A DNA stretch of 64,000 nt from RGIG4708 sp045538875. GTDB lineage: Bacteria > Bacillota > Clostridia > UMGS1810. This document shows positions 1 to 8,516 of the stretch, piece by piece (the stretch's first letter is position 1; each line of letters begins with the position of its first letter). The stretch lies in the NCBI GenBank assembly GCA_045538875.1, contig JAZQEG010000013.1:1-64000 (forward strand), in the 5' to 3' direction. The position numbers and the translations under genes were made by a program. Below the pieces are notes generated by a model. The model saw only the letters and a program-made list of their open reading frames with translations. It did no database searches and was not told the origin of the DNA.

Positions 1-1550
1 CCGATTTTTTTGGTGATATTATCCGCTGTAATTGTAACCTTAGCTTTATCTACTGTAAGTTTCCATGTCTTTTCAAATGCTGCATATTCTTCGTTACCAG
101 CTTCTTTTACTGAAAGTGTTGTAATACCAGCACCTTTGATAGTAACATTTCCGCTTGCATCAACTGTTGCAACGTTTGCATCACTTGAAGTTATTGTGAA
201 ATTATCGAGTTTTGAAGTTGCATCAGGTGTTACAGTAATCTTAAATCCGTCATCACCATATGTTTTTTCGGTAATAACGCCATCAACAATTACTTTCTGT
301 ACTGTTTTATCAACAACAGACAACTTACCTGCAATAAATGTCAAGTCATAGTTGCTACCTGCTGTTAAAGTTCCCTGTGTGATGTTAAAGTCTTTGGCAA
401 CAGAAGTAGATGTGCAATTTGTTGCTAATTTACCGGTAATTTTGTCATCACCGAATAATTCACCGGAAGTAATGTCATAGCTATTTTCATCAAATGTAGG
501 AATAGCCGCACCTGTCTTTAGTGTTACATCCTTTGCTTTAACAGTAATCGGAGCTTTTGTGATATTAGCCTTTAAACCAGTGGGTTGTGTTAACACATAG
601 TTGTCTGCGGAACAACCTGTAAGTTCAATCTCCGCAATTTCAACCGCCTTATTTGTGCCAACATTTGCATCTGCGAATGTACCAATTTCAGGGATGTAAA
701 ATTTAATTCTATATCCTTGATGTTCCTCGCAGTACTGATCCGCTGCATCACGAGCAACAAGACCTGAAATTGTACCACCGCTTAATGTTGCTTCGTTTGT
801 TCCATCATATATCTTGTTTGATGCTGTAAGTCCTGATACAGAAATCGGTTTAGGGTTAATTGTCAAAACAGCAGTCTTTTCCCAAACGTCATATCCTGAT
901 TTTGTTACGGTTGCGGTAATGTTATATGTTCCGGCATCAATTGCTTTGCCGTCTGCGTCAAAATCTGCGCTTTCATATGTTACTGTTGCATCCTGTGGCA
1001 CACCGCTAACAGCAAGAGTTTTTGCAGTACCATCATAAGTGTATGTATCATCGTTGAAGGAAAGGCCTGTAAATGTTTTAGCGTTCACTTTAACATAGCC
1101 ATTAGTTACAGCATAATCAACGCTTTCTTCGTCAATATTCAACACTTCAACATTATCAATTGTAATGTCATAAGTGCCTGCAGCACAATTGTCTGCAAGT
1201 TTAAATACTAAGGTTACTAAATTGCCGCTTGCTGTCTTGTTAGCAGAACCCGTATACACATTAAATACAAAGGGTACAGCATTTAGATTACACTCTAAAT
1301 CACCTGTGAAAATGCTGCCTAATGTGGCAGATTCCAAAGTCATTGCTGTATTATCGTAGTTTACATCAAATCCGATAAGCGCAATTCCGGGATTATTTGG
1401 AATACTAATATTTACTATTGCTTCGGTTGCCCCATATTCAACTGATGTTTTGTCAACAACAATATCCATCGGGCTGGTAGTTGATGCCGCTACCGAAAGT
1501 GTGGATAAACACATAATCATAGCGAGCAGTACACATAAAATCTTTCTCAT
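1..1550 (-). CDS. Cohesin/MBG-repeat surface protein (C-terminus beyond window edge)
   Basis: The frame is open from the ATG at 1550 to the left edge, about 516 codons. The protein starts with a signal peptide (basic MRK, hydrophobic core, VAA cleavage area near residue 22). Residues about 30-140 form a cohesin-type domain, including IPNNPGIALIGFDVNYDNTA. Repeated Ig-like YDG/MBG modules follow (for example KIYDGTNEAT, ADNITKKI), typical of exported Firmicute surface proteins. The cohesin domain closely matches the one in the gene 23 bp upstream (for example ECN..VPFVFNVY in both), so the pair arose by module duplication. A GAAAGGA ribosome site precedes the start. It is probably the last visible gene of a surface operon; cohesins usually bind dockerins. 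Anchoring cannot be judged because the C-terminus is missing. Confidence 0.85.
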   Translation of the reverse strand, partial: MRKILCVLLAMIMCLSTLSVAASTTSPMDIVVDKTSVEYGATEAIVNISIPNNPGIALIGFDVNYDNTAMTLESATLGSIFTGDLECNLNAVPFVFNVYTGSANKTASGNLVTLVFKLADNCAAGTYDITIDNVEVLNIDEESVDYAVTNGYVKVNAKTFTGLSFNDDTYTYDGTAKTLAVSGVPQDATVTYESADFDADGKAIDAGTYNITATVTKSGYDVWEKTAVLTINPKPISVSGLTASNKIYDGTNEATLSGGTISGLVARDAADQYCEEHQGYRIKFYIPEIGTFADANVGTNKAVEIAEIELTGCSADNYVLTQPTGLKANITKAPITVKAKDVTLKTGAAIPTFDENSYDITSGELFGDDKITGKLATNCTSTSVAKDFNITQGTLTAGSNYDLTFIAGKLSVVDKTVQKVIVDGVITEKTYGDDGFKITVTPDATSKLDNFTITSSDANVATVDASGNVTIKGAGITTLSVKEAGNEEYAAFEKTWKLTVDKAKVTITADNITKKI

Positions 1551-1573
1551 GTTGTTTGTCTTCCTTTCAAATT

Positions 1574-4459
1574 TTATTTACCCAAGACTACATCAAAGCC
1601 TGAGAAATGCTTTGCAAGTCTTAAAAGGTCTGTTCTTGTAACTTTGCCATCTCCTGTGACATCTGCTGCTTCCATATCCATCTCAACTTCAAAGCCGGAA
1701 AAGCTTTTTGCAAGTCTTAATAAATCAGCTCTTGTCACCTTGCCATCTCCCGTTACATCACCGGGGATAGAGTTAGTAACCGTGATTGTTCCGTTTTCTG
1801 TTTCGAAAAACACATCGTTTTCAGATATATTAAGTGCTTCGATATCTGACAGAGAAATGGCATAGTCTCCTTCTGCACAATCCGACTTTATCTCAAATTG
1901 TAATGTCACTAATTTCCCGTTGTTTGTCTTATTTTCCGAACCGGAATATACATTGAAAACAAAGGGCACACTTGCAATGTTACATTCAAGCTCTGCGGTA
2001 AAAATCTCTCCAAGTGTAGCAGATTTCAATGTCATTGCAGTATTATCATAATTAACATTAAATCCTAAGATCGCAATTCCCGGATTGCTTTCAACTTCAA
2101 TAACAACGTCAACAGTTTTGCCAGGAGTACTTTTTGCGGAAATAACTTTTATCGAAGGCTCATCAATCTCTTTTTCATTAACCGTCACGCTTATTGGTGT
2201 ACTTTCGATAACATAATCATCTCCTAATAATTCCGCAAATACAGTATTTGCATTAACTAAAGTTCTTGCATTTATAATGTAACAATCACCATCATCTACT
2301 GTAAGCGTTAAGCTCTTTCCATCTTTTACGAATATAACCTGCTGAAGTGTACCGTTCCATTCAACAGTAGCACCAATAGCTTCACCAATAAATCTTACAG
2401 GTACATACACATTTTTATCAATAACAACCGGAGCTACATCCATTGCTACTGTTTTACCATTTATAAGAGCATTTGTTTCACCAACAACAAGCTTAATAAA
2501 ATCATTATTGTTTACTATGTAAGTATAAGTTGCAACATTGCTGTTGCTCATTCCAGATTTTACTGCAATAGCTTTAATAATCGTATCTTTTTCAATTAAT
2601 ATGCTTCCCGTATATTTGTTGCTATAAGCAGTAGGTACGCTGCCATCTGTAGTGTAATATATGTCAACGCCGCTTGTTGACGATGATAATATAATACGCG
2701 TTCCGTTATCAACATAACCGCTTCTTATGTTAGATGTAGGCGAAGCAACTGCTCCTTCATCAGCCACATAATCATCTCGTATCGGCAGAATTAAATCAGC
2801 GTATCCCGAAACAGACATACTAAAGGTCTTTGCATTTGTATAATAGCATGCACCATATCCAGGAATAGATGGTATGCTCGTGACACTATTGTTCGTATTA
2901 TAATATCCGTAGGGTTTTACGCATTCATTTCCTTCCGAAGAGTAAAATAGACTATACATTGAATCATAATAATCAGGTGAATATTTTGAAATATCAAATG
3001 AATAATCACTGCTATTGCTTCCTTGCGGAATTGTTACTGTTCCCAAATTATTATTACTTCCAATATTGTAATAATTTGAGCCACCATACATATAGTTGTA
3101 TATTCTAGTCCTTGTCTGCAAAATCAAATTCACATTTATCCCACCAGCTGGTGCGAGTATGTTTTCTCCCAACGCAATTTTACCGGTAATACAATTGTTT
3201 CCGATTGACATGTCTATATTTGAATAAGAAGAATATCCGAATTTATATGCCAAAGAATTGTATCTATTATTACTCAACGGAGAATAATCAATTTGTGTTA
3301 CTCCACGTGCTGTGTTATAAAAGCCATACTTATCTTTATTAGTTTCTGCATAATACAAAGCAAAGTATGGATAACCGCTTGAAGAATAATCTGAAACATC
3401 GATAGAATATGTTTTCGATGTTTCTCCTTTTGCAAAATTAACAGTTCCTACCGTATAACAGTTTCCTGTATAATAAGTAGTTCCCGAATACATTTGATAT
3501 CTTGAGCCTATTTGTTGCAAAACAAGCTTAACATTCAATCCTTCGTTTGGTGCACCTGCTCCATAGGAAATCCTTCCCGAAACAATACTGTCAAGGCTCA
3601 TAAGCTGCACATTACTCATTTCGTACAGTTCTTCCATTGTAACATCATCATATATTGTCATTGTTTTTGTCTGTTCATCATATTGATACGCTATGCCATA
3701 CAAATCGCAGAAAAATCCTACTTCTATCATCGGAGCGTTGTTTCCAATGTTGAATAACGGTGCACATTCAAATTCTCCATAACTACTTTTAAAGGTTGTT
3801 GCTCCTGCTACTAATTCAATGTAATTGCCACTTTCATCTGTCAATACAGCTGTTTCATTCGTTTCATCATATTCATAAGATATGTTGCCAAATCCTGCAA
3901 CCAAATCAGCCAACATTGCAAACATTCCCGATTCAGTTGCTACTGGCTCCATATACATAGGTACAATCGTACCGTTATATTCTATCTTTGCTATATCATC
4001 GCTGATTTTGTTTTTGTACACAATTATCTTATTCATTGATTCATCATACTCATACGATGATACAAACATATTGCAGAAAAAACCCACCTCAACCAACGGC
4101 TCTCCGTTCCTTACATAAAAGCACGGACTACACTCATAAATCTCTTCTCCGCTGTAAAATGTAGTAGCATTGTGCATAAGCACAATTTTACCATGCGTGT
4201 CGTCGTAAATTTCAAATGCCTTGTTTTCATAATCAAAAACATATTCTAAAGAAAAAGCATTTGCAAGATCTTTCGCACTGACCATAAGACCGAGTTCGCT
4301 TTTTTCTGGTGAAACGGACATTGTATATTCCTGTCCATCTACGCAAATTAAAGCATCGTTTGTTTGAGCATATGCAAACACAGGCATTACCATAGGTATC
4401 ACCATACAAAGCACAATTGCCCATGCTACCAATACTCGTTTGTTTTTTGTTTCACTCAT
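1574..4459 (-). CDS. Secreted stalk protein with CHB_HEX_C, copper-amine-oxidase-like, cohesin and dockerin modules
   Basis: This 961-residue exported protein begins at the ATG at 4459, preceded by AAAGGGGC. The longer in-frame start at 4537 lies inside the upstream gene and was not used. It has a signal peptide, then three repeats with EVGFF(F/C)C-like motifs, then two repeats containing RISYGAGAPN and GKIALGENIL. Next come a chitobiase/hexosaminidase C-terminal-like module (IYYTTDGSVPT), a copper-amine-oxidase N-like stalk (VPVRFIGEAIGATVEWNG), a cohesin domain and a C-terminal dockerin. The dockerin has two calcium loops reading DVTGDGKVTR.DLLRLAK. A cohesin and a dockerin in one chain suggest adaptor or self-assembly behaviour on the cell surface. 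No catalytic glycosidase domain is recognisable. It lies 40 bp after the ligase-like gene, consistent with an operon. Confidence 0.85.
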   Translation of the reverse strand: MSETKNKRVLVAWAIVLCMVIPMVMPVFAYAQTNDALICVDGQEYTMSVSPEKSELGLMVSAKDLANAFSLEYVFDYENKAFEIYDDTHGKIVLMHNATTFYSGEEIYECSPCFYVRNGEPLVEVGFFCNMFVSSYEYDESMNKIIVYKNKISDDIAKIEYNGTIVPMYMEPVATESGMFAMLADLVAGFGNISYEYDETNETAVLTDESGNYIELVAGATTFKSSYGEFECAPLFNIGNNAPMIEVGFFCDLYGIAYQYDEQTKTMTIYDDVTMEELYEMSNVQLMSLDSIVSGRISYGAGAPNEGLNVKLVLQQIGSRYQMYSGTTYYTGNCYTVGTVNFAKGETSKTYSIDVSDYSSSGYPYFALYYAETNKDKYGFYNTARGVTQIDYSPLSNNRYNSLAYKFGYSSYSNIDMSIGNNCITGKIALGENILAPAGGINVNLILQTRTRIYNYMYGGSNYYNIGSNNNLGTVTIPQGSNSSDYSFDISKYSPDYYDSMYSLFYSSEGNECVKPYGYYNTNNSVTSIPSIPGYGACYYTNAKTFSMSVSGYADLILPIRDDYVADEGAVASPTSNIRSGYVDNGTRIILSSSTSGVDIYYTTDGSVPTAYSNKYTGSILIEKDTIIKAIAVKSGMSNSNVATYTYIVNNNDFIKLVVGETNALINGKTVAMDVAPVVIDKNVYVPVRFIGEAIGATVEWNGTLQQVIFVKDGKSLTLTVDDGDCYIINARTLVNANTVFAELLGDDYVIESTPISVTVNEKEIDEPSIKVISAKSTPGKTVDVVIEVESNPGIAILGFNVNYDNTAMTLKSATLGEIFTAELECNIASVPFVFNVYSGSENKTNNGKLVTLQFEIKSDCAEGDYAISLSDIEALNISENDVFFETENGTITVTNSIPGDVTGDGKVTRADLLRLAKSFSGFEVEMDMEAADVTGDGKVTRTDLLRLAKHFSGFDVVLGK

Positions 4460-4499
4460 TTTTTTGCCCCTTTCATTTAATAATAAACAAATTATGATA

Positions 4500-6302
4500 C
4501 TATCTTTCCTTTTCTGTAATTTGGTCCAATAGTTCATTTCTGTCTATTACTCTTTCGTTGATTCTTTTATTTTCTATCAGAGTAAATATTTTTAAATATT
4601 CTTCCTCAAATATTATTTTATTCTTTTTGGCCTTTGATAAATATTGCTTTAAAAATGCATATGTTTTCTCTTGCTTAGGAGCAATATTAACATACTCCAT
4701 ACACATTTTTTTGATGTTGCCATCGGTAAGGTTATAATTCATATACATTTCATAAATCTCAGGATCATATGGTAATAGTTCAACGGACTCCTTCAATTTT
4801 TGTTTTATTATTACCATATCATTTGTTGTTTTCTCTTCAAGTGCGGCTTCCGTCACTTTTAATTGAAAATCAAAAGGACAAATCATAGACAGCCTATTCA
4901 ATTTTGTTTTCGCTATAGCATAATGACCTTCCAAGTAAGATTTTTCAAAGGAACTTCGCATTGTATATTCCGTAAACATATATATACATGAAACGCTTAA
5001 AAGTACTACGAGCAAATAATTTAATATATAATTGTATATTTTGAAATCACTTTTTTCCGGAAACATTCCACCGACAATTAATCCCAATATAATCAGAATA
5101 ACTCCAAATGATAAATCACAATCAACTAAAGAATGAATCAAAATTGTCAAAACAATTGCAATATTTCCGTGTTTCTTGTGTTTTATTCCGCATATGACAC
5201 CATAAACAATCATACCTAAAAAACATACTGTAAACAGTATTCCGTTTTCGACAATCATCTGCAATACACCATTGTGCATGTAAGTAACATTATATTGTTT
5301 TGTTTGCACTGTGTACTGCAATACTCTCCAACTGCCAAACCCGCATCCAAACAAAGGATTTGGCCATACCAAATTGATTGCATCCTTCATATATTTAAGT
5401 CTTTCGGAAAATGTATCTAACATAGATGGCTTAAACAGAACAATGCTAAAAGCTGCTACAAAAAAGGTAATTAAGGTCAATAACCATATTTTATAAAACT
5501 TGTTATCACTTATACTAATCTTCCCTGATATGATAATTCCTGCAACTGTTAATATCAACAACAGAAAATGTATGTTCCTGACTGATACAAATAGCATGAT
5601 CGACAGCAAAAAAATTGCTATTATGTTTTGCATTAAAAAAATTTTACTTAGGTGCTTTTTCTTATGTAAATACAATGTAGTTACTACTAAAAATATCGGC
5701 AAACAAGCCTTAGAAAAAGTGAAATACATTGCTATCAATATACAGCTCCCGCCATATAAATAAGCAGATTTTTTTTCAGATACAAACAACTCTAAAAAAG
5801 AAATATATCCGCATCCAAGAAAACAAGCTGTCACATTGGCATATTTTACAAATGATTGTAGTCTTAAAATACTGTTATCTTTAAAAGTAAACTCATCAAA
5901 GTTCACAATTTTACAACAAGCAAGAATCCCAAATGCCGAGAGAATCAATGCGTTAAAAAATATTATTTTAAAAATTCTTTTATTGGATTTAATTAAATAC
6001 CCTACCATCAATGCTGTTACAAAGCAAAGAAACTTATAGGTTTCATATATACCTACTTGTGGATTTCCCATACTTATAAAGGCAGATATTCCACAAAATA
6101 CAATCATTAATATAATTAACAAAGCAACTCTGATTTTTTTAAATCCGTTTAAAAGCACAATGCTTACTATCATAAGCGTTAGTGAACATATGCATCCGTT
6201 CCAATTTAATCCTCCGGATAAAACCATACAAATACAAAGTGCAAGGCCTGTAAATAAATATGGAATTTTCTCCTTCATATTCTCGTTTTTCAATCTTATC
6301 AT
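4500..6302 (-). CDS. O-antigen ligase/Wzy-like polytopic membrane protein
   Basis: A 600-residue protein with about ten to twelve hydrophobic segments over the first 430 residues, followed by a soluble helical tail rich in Tyr/Leu/Lys that looks TPR-like. The loop FGCGFGSWRVLQ...YMHNGVLQMIVENG around residues 310-350 resembles the Wzy_C ligase/polymerase loop, where a His near an Asn is typical. Such proteins join or polymerise surface glycans outside the membrane. The start at 6302 has only a weak ribosome site (GGGTTAAG); Met9 is an alternative. It is the first intact gene of the leftward surface operon and may supply a glycan for, or glycosylate, the exported cohesin proteins downstream; that role is inferred from position only. 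Confidence 0.75.
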   Translation of the reverse strand: MIRLKNENMKEKIPYLFTGLALCICMVLSGGLNWNGCICSLTLMIVSIVLLNGFKKIRVALLIILMIVFCGISAFISMGNPQVGIYETYKFLCFVTALMVGYLIKSNKRIFKIIFFNALILSAFGILACCKIVNFDEFTFKDNSILRLQSFVKYANVTACFLGCGYISFLELFVSEKKSAYLYGGSCILIAMYFTFSKACLPIFLVVTTLYLHKKKHLSKIFLMQNIIAIFLLSIMLFVSVRNIHFLLLILTVAGIIISGKISISDNKFYKIWLLTLITFFVAAFSIVLFKPSMLDTFSERLKYMKDAINLVWPNPLFGCGFGSWRVLQYTVQTKQYNVTYMHNGVLQMIVENGILFTVCFLGMIVYGVICGIKHKKHGNIAIVLTILIHSLVDCDLSFGVILIILGLIVGGMFPEKSDFKIYNYILNYLLVVLLSVSCIYMFTEYTMRSSFEKSYLEGHYAIAKTKLNRLSMICPFDFQLKVTEAALEEKTTNDMVIIKQKLKESVELLPYDPEIYEMYMNYNLTDGNIKKMCMEYVNIAPKQEKTYAFLKQYLSKAKKNKIIFEEEYLKIFTLIENKRINERVIDRNELLDQITEKER

Positions 6303-6377
6303 CTTTCTTAACCCTACAACTCTCTTATATAATGATACTAAAATTAATTGCTTTTCAAATTACACCAAATATTTGTA

Positions 6378-6779
6378 TCATTTTTTAAGATGACTCACTT
6401 TGTCATAAATACAATCAAGCTTTTCTTTAACCATTTCCGTATTTTCCCATAAGCAATAATCGTGTATTGTTGCTATGTAGAGCAAAAAGTACGGCCTGAA
6501 CTCCGAATGATTAACATTGTATATATCTGCAAGTTCTTTTGAATAGTCCATATATTTCATATAAACTTTGGTTAGTTCGTACCGGCTTTGTTCACCATAT
6601 TTCGGACTAGAGATTACTTGATAGATATACTTAAACTTGTTTTTCTCTCCGGCGATAACTTTGAAACCATATTGCAGGGTTTCCTTTAATGTTTTCTGCG
6701 GATTTTCAAATATCTCAAAAAACATCTCATCCACTTTTTCCATATACTGCTTTGCACTCTCGACAACGATTTCATCTTT
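6378..6779 (-). pseudogene. TetR-family regulator lacking its DNA-binding domain
   Basis: The frame encodes a TetR C-terminal ligand-binding part. The homologous part starts KDEIVVESAKQYMEKVDEMF, which is where the helix after the HTH (usually ...YFKSKDEL) would continue. Immediately upstream in frame is a TAA at 6783-6785, so the roughly 45-residue HTH and the start are missing. Translation from the internal ATG at 6743 could give a 121-residue fragment, but no good ribosome site is seen. The break lies only a few bases from a TetR-type palindrome, so a deletion joined the promoter region to the middle of the gene. Without an HTH it cannot repress directly, though a fragment could still heterodimerise. 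Confidence 0.75.
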
Positions 6780-6791
6780 TATTTATATTAG

Positions 6792-6805
6792 ACTGACCAG
6801 TCAGT
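6792..6805. promoter_or_regulatory. TetR-type operator palindrome
   Basis: ACTGAC-CA-GTCAGT is an inverted repeat of the kind bound by many TetR-family regulators near their own promoters. It sits directly upstream of the decayed TetR gene, so it is probably the remnant of an autoregulatory site. Confidence 0.6.
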
Positions 6806-6826
6806 AATATGAAATGCCAAAAAAAT

Positions 6827-6868
6827 AAGCTATCTACCACATAATCTGCATTATGTGGTAGATAGCTT
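6827..6868 (-). terminator. Strong hairpin with leftward T-run; outer part of the left inverted repeat
   Basis: A perfect 19-bp stem (6827-6845 with 6850-6868) closes a CTGC loop. On the minus strand it is followed by TTATTTTTTTGG, so it should terminate transcription running left. Only the central 23 bp (6837-6859) is shared with the right repeat. The outer part of the right arm (6860-6868) lies inside the bounded segment and would move away if that segment inverted, leaving a stem of about 9 bp. Confidence 0.6.
6837..6859 (+). repeat. Left 23-bp inverted repeat (candidate recombination site)
   Basis: This is the exact reverse complement of 7098-7120. Each copy is itself palindromic (9-bp CCACATAAT arms), but the centres CTGC and GCAG differ in orientation, making the two copies inverted relative to one another. 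Arms around a short asymmetric spacer are the usual layout of tyrosine recombinase core sites. Confidence 0.7.
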
Positions 6869-6940
6869 TATAAAGGCAGAATATTTGTCATTTTAAATAA
6901 TACATCAAATAAAATGGCACAGATATTTGCAACGATTTTT

Positions 6941-6973
6941 AGACCAATGATTGGCAAAAATGTTCATTGGTCT
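6941..6973. repeat. 10-bp inverted repeat inside the candidate invertible segment
   Basis: AGACCAATGA (6941-6950) and TCATTGGTCT (6964-6973) are perfect complements separated by 13 bases. This could be an operator or an RNA hairpin; nothing else indicates its role. Confidence 0.5.
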
Positions 6974-7032
6974 GGTTCTGTTGTATTTTGTTTGTGTATT
7001 TTAATGAAATTCATCAAATTTATCGTAATTCA

Positions 7033-7061
7033 TTGACAGTAATTTGGTTTTATGATATACT
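7033..7061 (+). promoter_or_regulatory. Sigma-A promoter inside the candidate invertible segment
   Basis: TTGACA (7033-7038), a 17-bp spacer and TATACT (7056-7061) form a near-consensus promoter pointing right. In the present orientation the transcript would be about 60 nt and end at the hairpin plus T-run at 7099-7130, antisense to nothing but the recombinase 3' end. If the segment flips, the promoter would point left toward the surface operon. Confidence 0.65.
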
Positions 7062-7097
7062 TAGTATCGTTTCGTATGTAATATTTTTTATAACTTC

Positions 7098-7130
7098 ACC
7101 ACATAATGCAGATTATGTGGATTTTTTATT
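7098..7130 (+). terminator. Right 23-bp inverted repeat acting as a hairpin terminator
   Basis: ACCACATAATGCAGATTATG at the start of 7098-7120 forms a 9-bp stem with a GCAG loop, followed on the plus strand by ATTTTTTATTTTT. It begins the region just 12 bp past the recombinase stop codon. As a DNA site it is the exact inverse of 6837-6859. Confidence 0.6.
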
Positions 7131-7131
7131 T

Positions 7132-7971
7132 TTAACATCGCAGAAGCCCTAGTCTTTGAATTTGAATTCTGTGTTGTTCTCCGGTTTCCATGGTGTAAAT
7201 TCTTGTAGTATTTACACTTGAATGTCCAAGAATGTCAGCTAGCCTTACTACATCTTTTTCCAATGAATAATATGTCCTTGCAAACAGATGTCTTAAATTA
7301 TGGGGGAACACCTTATCTTTTGAAACTCCTGCACTCTCACACAAGTCTTTCATCAGTTTCCATATATTACTACGGTCTAATGGTTTACCATTTTTAGTAA
7401 CAAACACTGAACCCGATAATATTTTTTTCTCCTTAATATATGATGCAAGCATTTTGCATAGTTGTTTTGGTAGTATTACCACTCTCATTTTCCCTTTGCA
7501 ATTTATAACCGCTTCACCTTTTTGAACTGCGCCTGTGGTAATATATCGTAATTCTGATACCCTTATTCCGGTACTACATATCGTTTGCATCAGCATATAA
7601 AGTTTTCCGTTTTGTTTTTTCTTTGCCGCAGTAAGAAGTCTTTCATATTCAACTTTAGTCAATTCCTTATCTTTGTTAGCAAATATTTGCTTTTGAATTT
7701 TAAAAGTCTTCACCTTGCAATCAAACCATTCCATATACTCGAAGAAACTATTTATGGAAGAAAGCATGGAATTGGCACTTGCCGGAGCATAGTTTTTAAT
7801 CAACCTTTGCTTATACTCCATAACCACAACTTTTTCTACCACTCTATTTCCAAGCCAAGCTTTGAAAGCAACAACATCTCTAATATATTTTTCAAGCGTT
7901 GCCGAAGATTTTTCTTCATTAATAAGATAAGTTTTAAATTTTTGAATTAGTTCATTTGTGATTCTTTTCAT
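7132..7971 (-). CDS. XerC/D-like tyrosine recombinase
   Basis: A 279-residue protein with an N-terminal SAM-like core-binding domain (residues about 1-90) and a C-terminal phage-integrase catalytic domain. Visible catalytic motifs are the first Arg in STGIRVSELRY, HNLRHLFART (His-x-x-Arg), the His of LGHSSVNTTRIY, and the nucleophile Tyr in TRIYTME. It lacks the arm-binding domain of large ICE or phage integrases, so it resembles Xer or small phase-variation recombinases. It has its own promoter and a GGAAAGGA ribosome site. Its 3' end lies next to one of two perfect inverted repeats that bracket a promoter, suggesting these are its substrate. Confidence 0.9.
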   Translation of the reverse strand: MKRITNELIQKFKTYLINEEKSSATLEKYIRDVVAFKAWLGNRVVEKVVVMEYKQRLIKNYAPASANSMLSSINSFFEYMEWFDCKVKTFKIQKQIFANKDKELTKVEYERLLTAAKKKQNGKLYMLMQTICSTGIRVSELRYITTGAVQKGEAVINCKGKMRVVILPKQLCKMLASYIKEKKILSGSVFVTKNGKPLDRSNIWKLMKDLCESAGVSKDKVFPHNLRHLFARTYYSLEKDVVRLADILGHSSVNTTRIYTMETGEQHRIQIQRLGLLRC

Positions 7972-8022
7972 GATTGATCAACATCCTTTCCTTATATTTA
8001 TTCTACCACTTACTTGTATTTT

Positions 8023-8051
8023 TCCATATTATCTCCGAAAAGGATTGTCAA
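8023..8051 (-). promoter_or_regulatory. Promoter of the tyrosine recombinase gene
   Basis: On the minus strand TTGACA (8046-8051) and TATGGA (8023-8028) are separated by 17 bp, 52 bp before the recombinase start. Confidence 0.55.
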
Positions 8052-8078
8052 TATTTACGATAAATTGATTTTTACATA

Positions 8079-8300
8079 CTAAAAGGCGATTGTAATTTCG
8101 TTATCCGAAATACAATCGCCTTCATCGTGCATTTTCTTTGCTACAAGCAGTGCGTGCTTAACATAAATCATATTCAGTTGTTCTCGTATCGTCTTGGCAT
8201 CATCCTTTTGCTCTGCCAACCTGAACACTTCCACAAATACAGCACTTTCTATGCCATACTTGTCACCATACATAATGTCTTCTAATGTGTACTTTGCCAT
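8079..8300 (-). CDS. Small hypothetical acidic/helical protein (73 aa)
   Basis: The start at 8300 (MAKYTLEDIMYGDKYG) is set by a strong GGGAGGTGA ribosome site; the longer upstream frame has no such site. The protein is soluble, charged and probably all-helical (AEQKDDAKTIREQLNMIYVK). I do not recognise a family. A TTGACT-N17-TATTGT promoter lies just upstream on the minus strand. The ribosome site is held in the loop of a 7-bp hairpin, suggesting translational control. It lies between the recombinase and a cyclase-like gene in an accessory region, so it may be mobile-element cargo. Confidence 0.7.
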   Translation of the reverse strand: MAKYTLEDIMYGDKYGIESAVFVEVFRLAEQKDDAKTIREQLNMIYVKHALLVAKKMHDEGDCISDNEITIAF

Positions 8301-8302
8301 TC

Positions 8303-8323
8303 GTGTCACCTCCCTTGTGACAC
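8303..8323 (-). promoter_or_regulatory. Hairpin presenting the ribosome binding site of the 73-aa gene
   Basis: GTGTCAC and GTGACAC pair perfectly around the loop AAGGGAG, which contains the Shine-Dalgarno sequence. A protein or small RNA binding the stem could gate translation of the small gene. Confidence 0.45.
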
Positions 8324-8383
8324 AAACAATATCACAAAAATAAACTAAAGTCAACGAAGTAATAAGAATGATTGGACGTGCAT

Positions 8384-8420
8384 AAACTCCTCTTGCAAAT
8401 CTATCATACAAGAGGAGTTT
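8384..8420. repeat. 12-bp inverted repeat downstream of the cyclase-like gene
   Basis: AAACTCCTCTTG (8384-8395) pairs with CAAGAGGAGTTT (8409-8420) around a 13-nt loop. No convincing T-run follows on either strand, so it is only a possible terminator or operator. Confidence 0.4.
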
Positions 8421-8516
8421 AATATCATTATTTCCTATTTCAATCTGCCAGTTTTTTATAAAAACTTGACAAAATAAAGGATGAATCACTGTCTTACAAT
8501 TGTGCTATTAAAAGAA

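Noticed and set aside
6837..7120. Miniature inverted-repeat transposable element
   Set aside because: No flanking target-site duplication is seen, the repeats are palindromic recombinase-type sites, and a promoter and recombinase are closely linked; the switch model explains more, though a MITE is not fully excluded.
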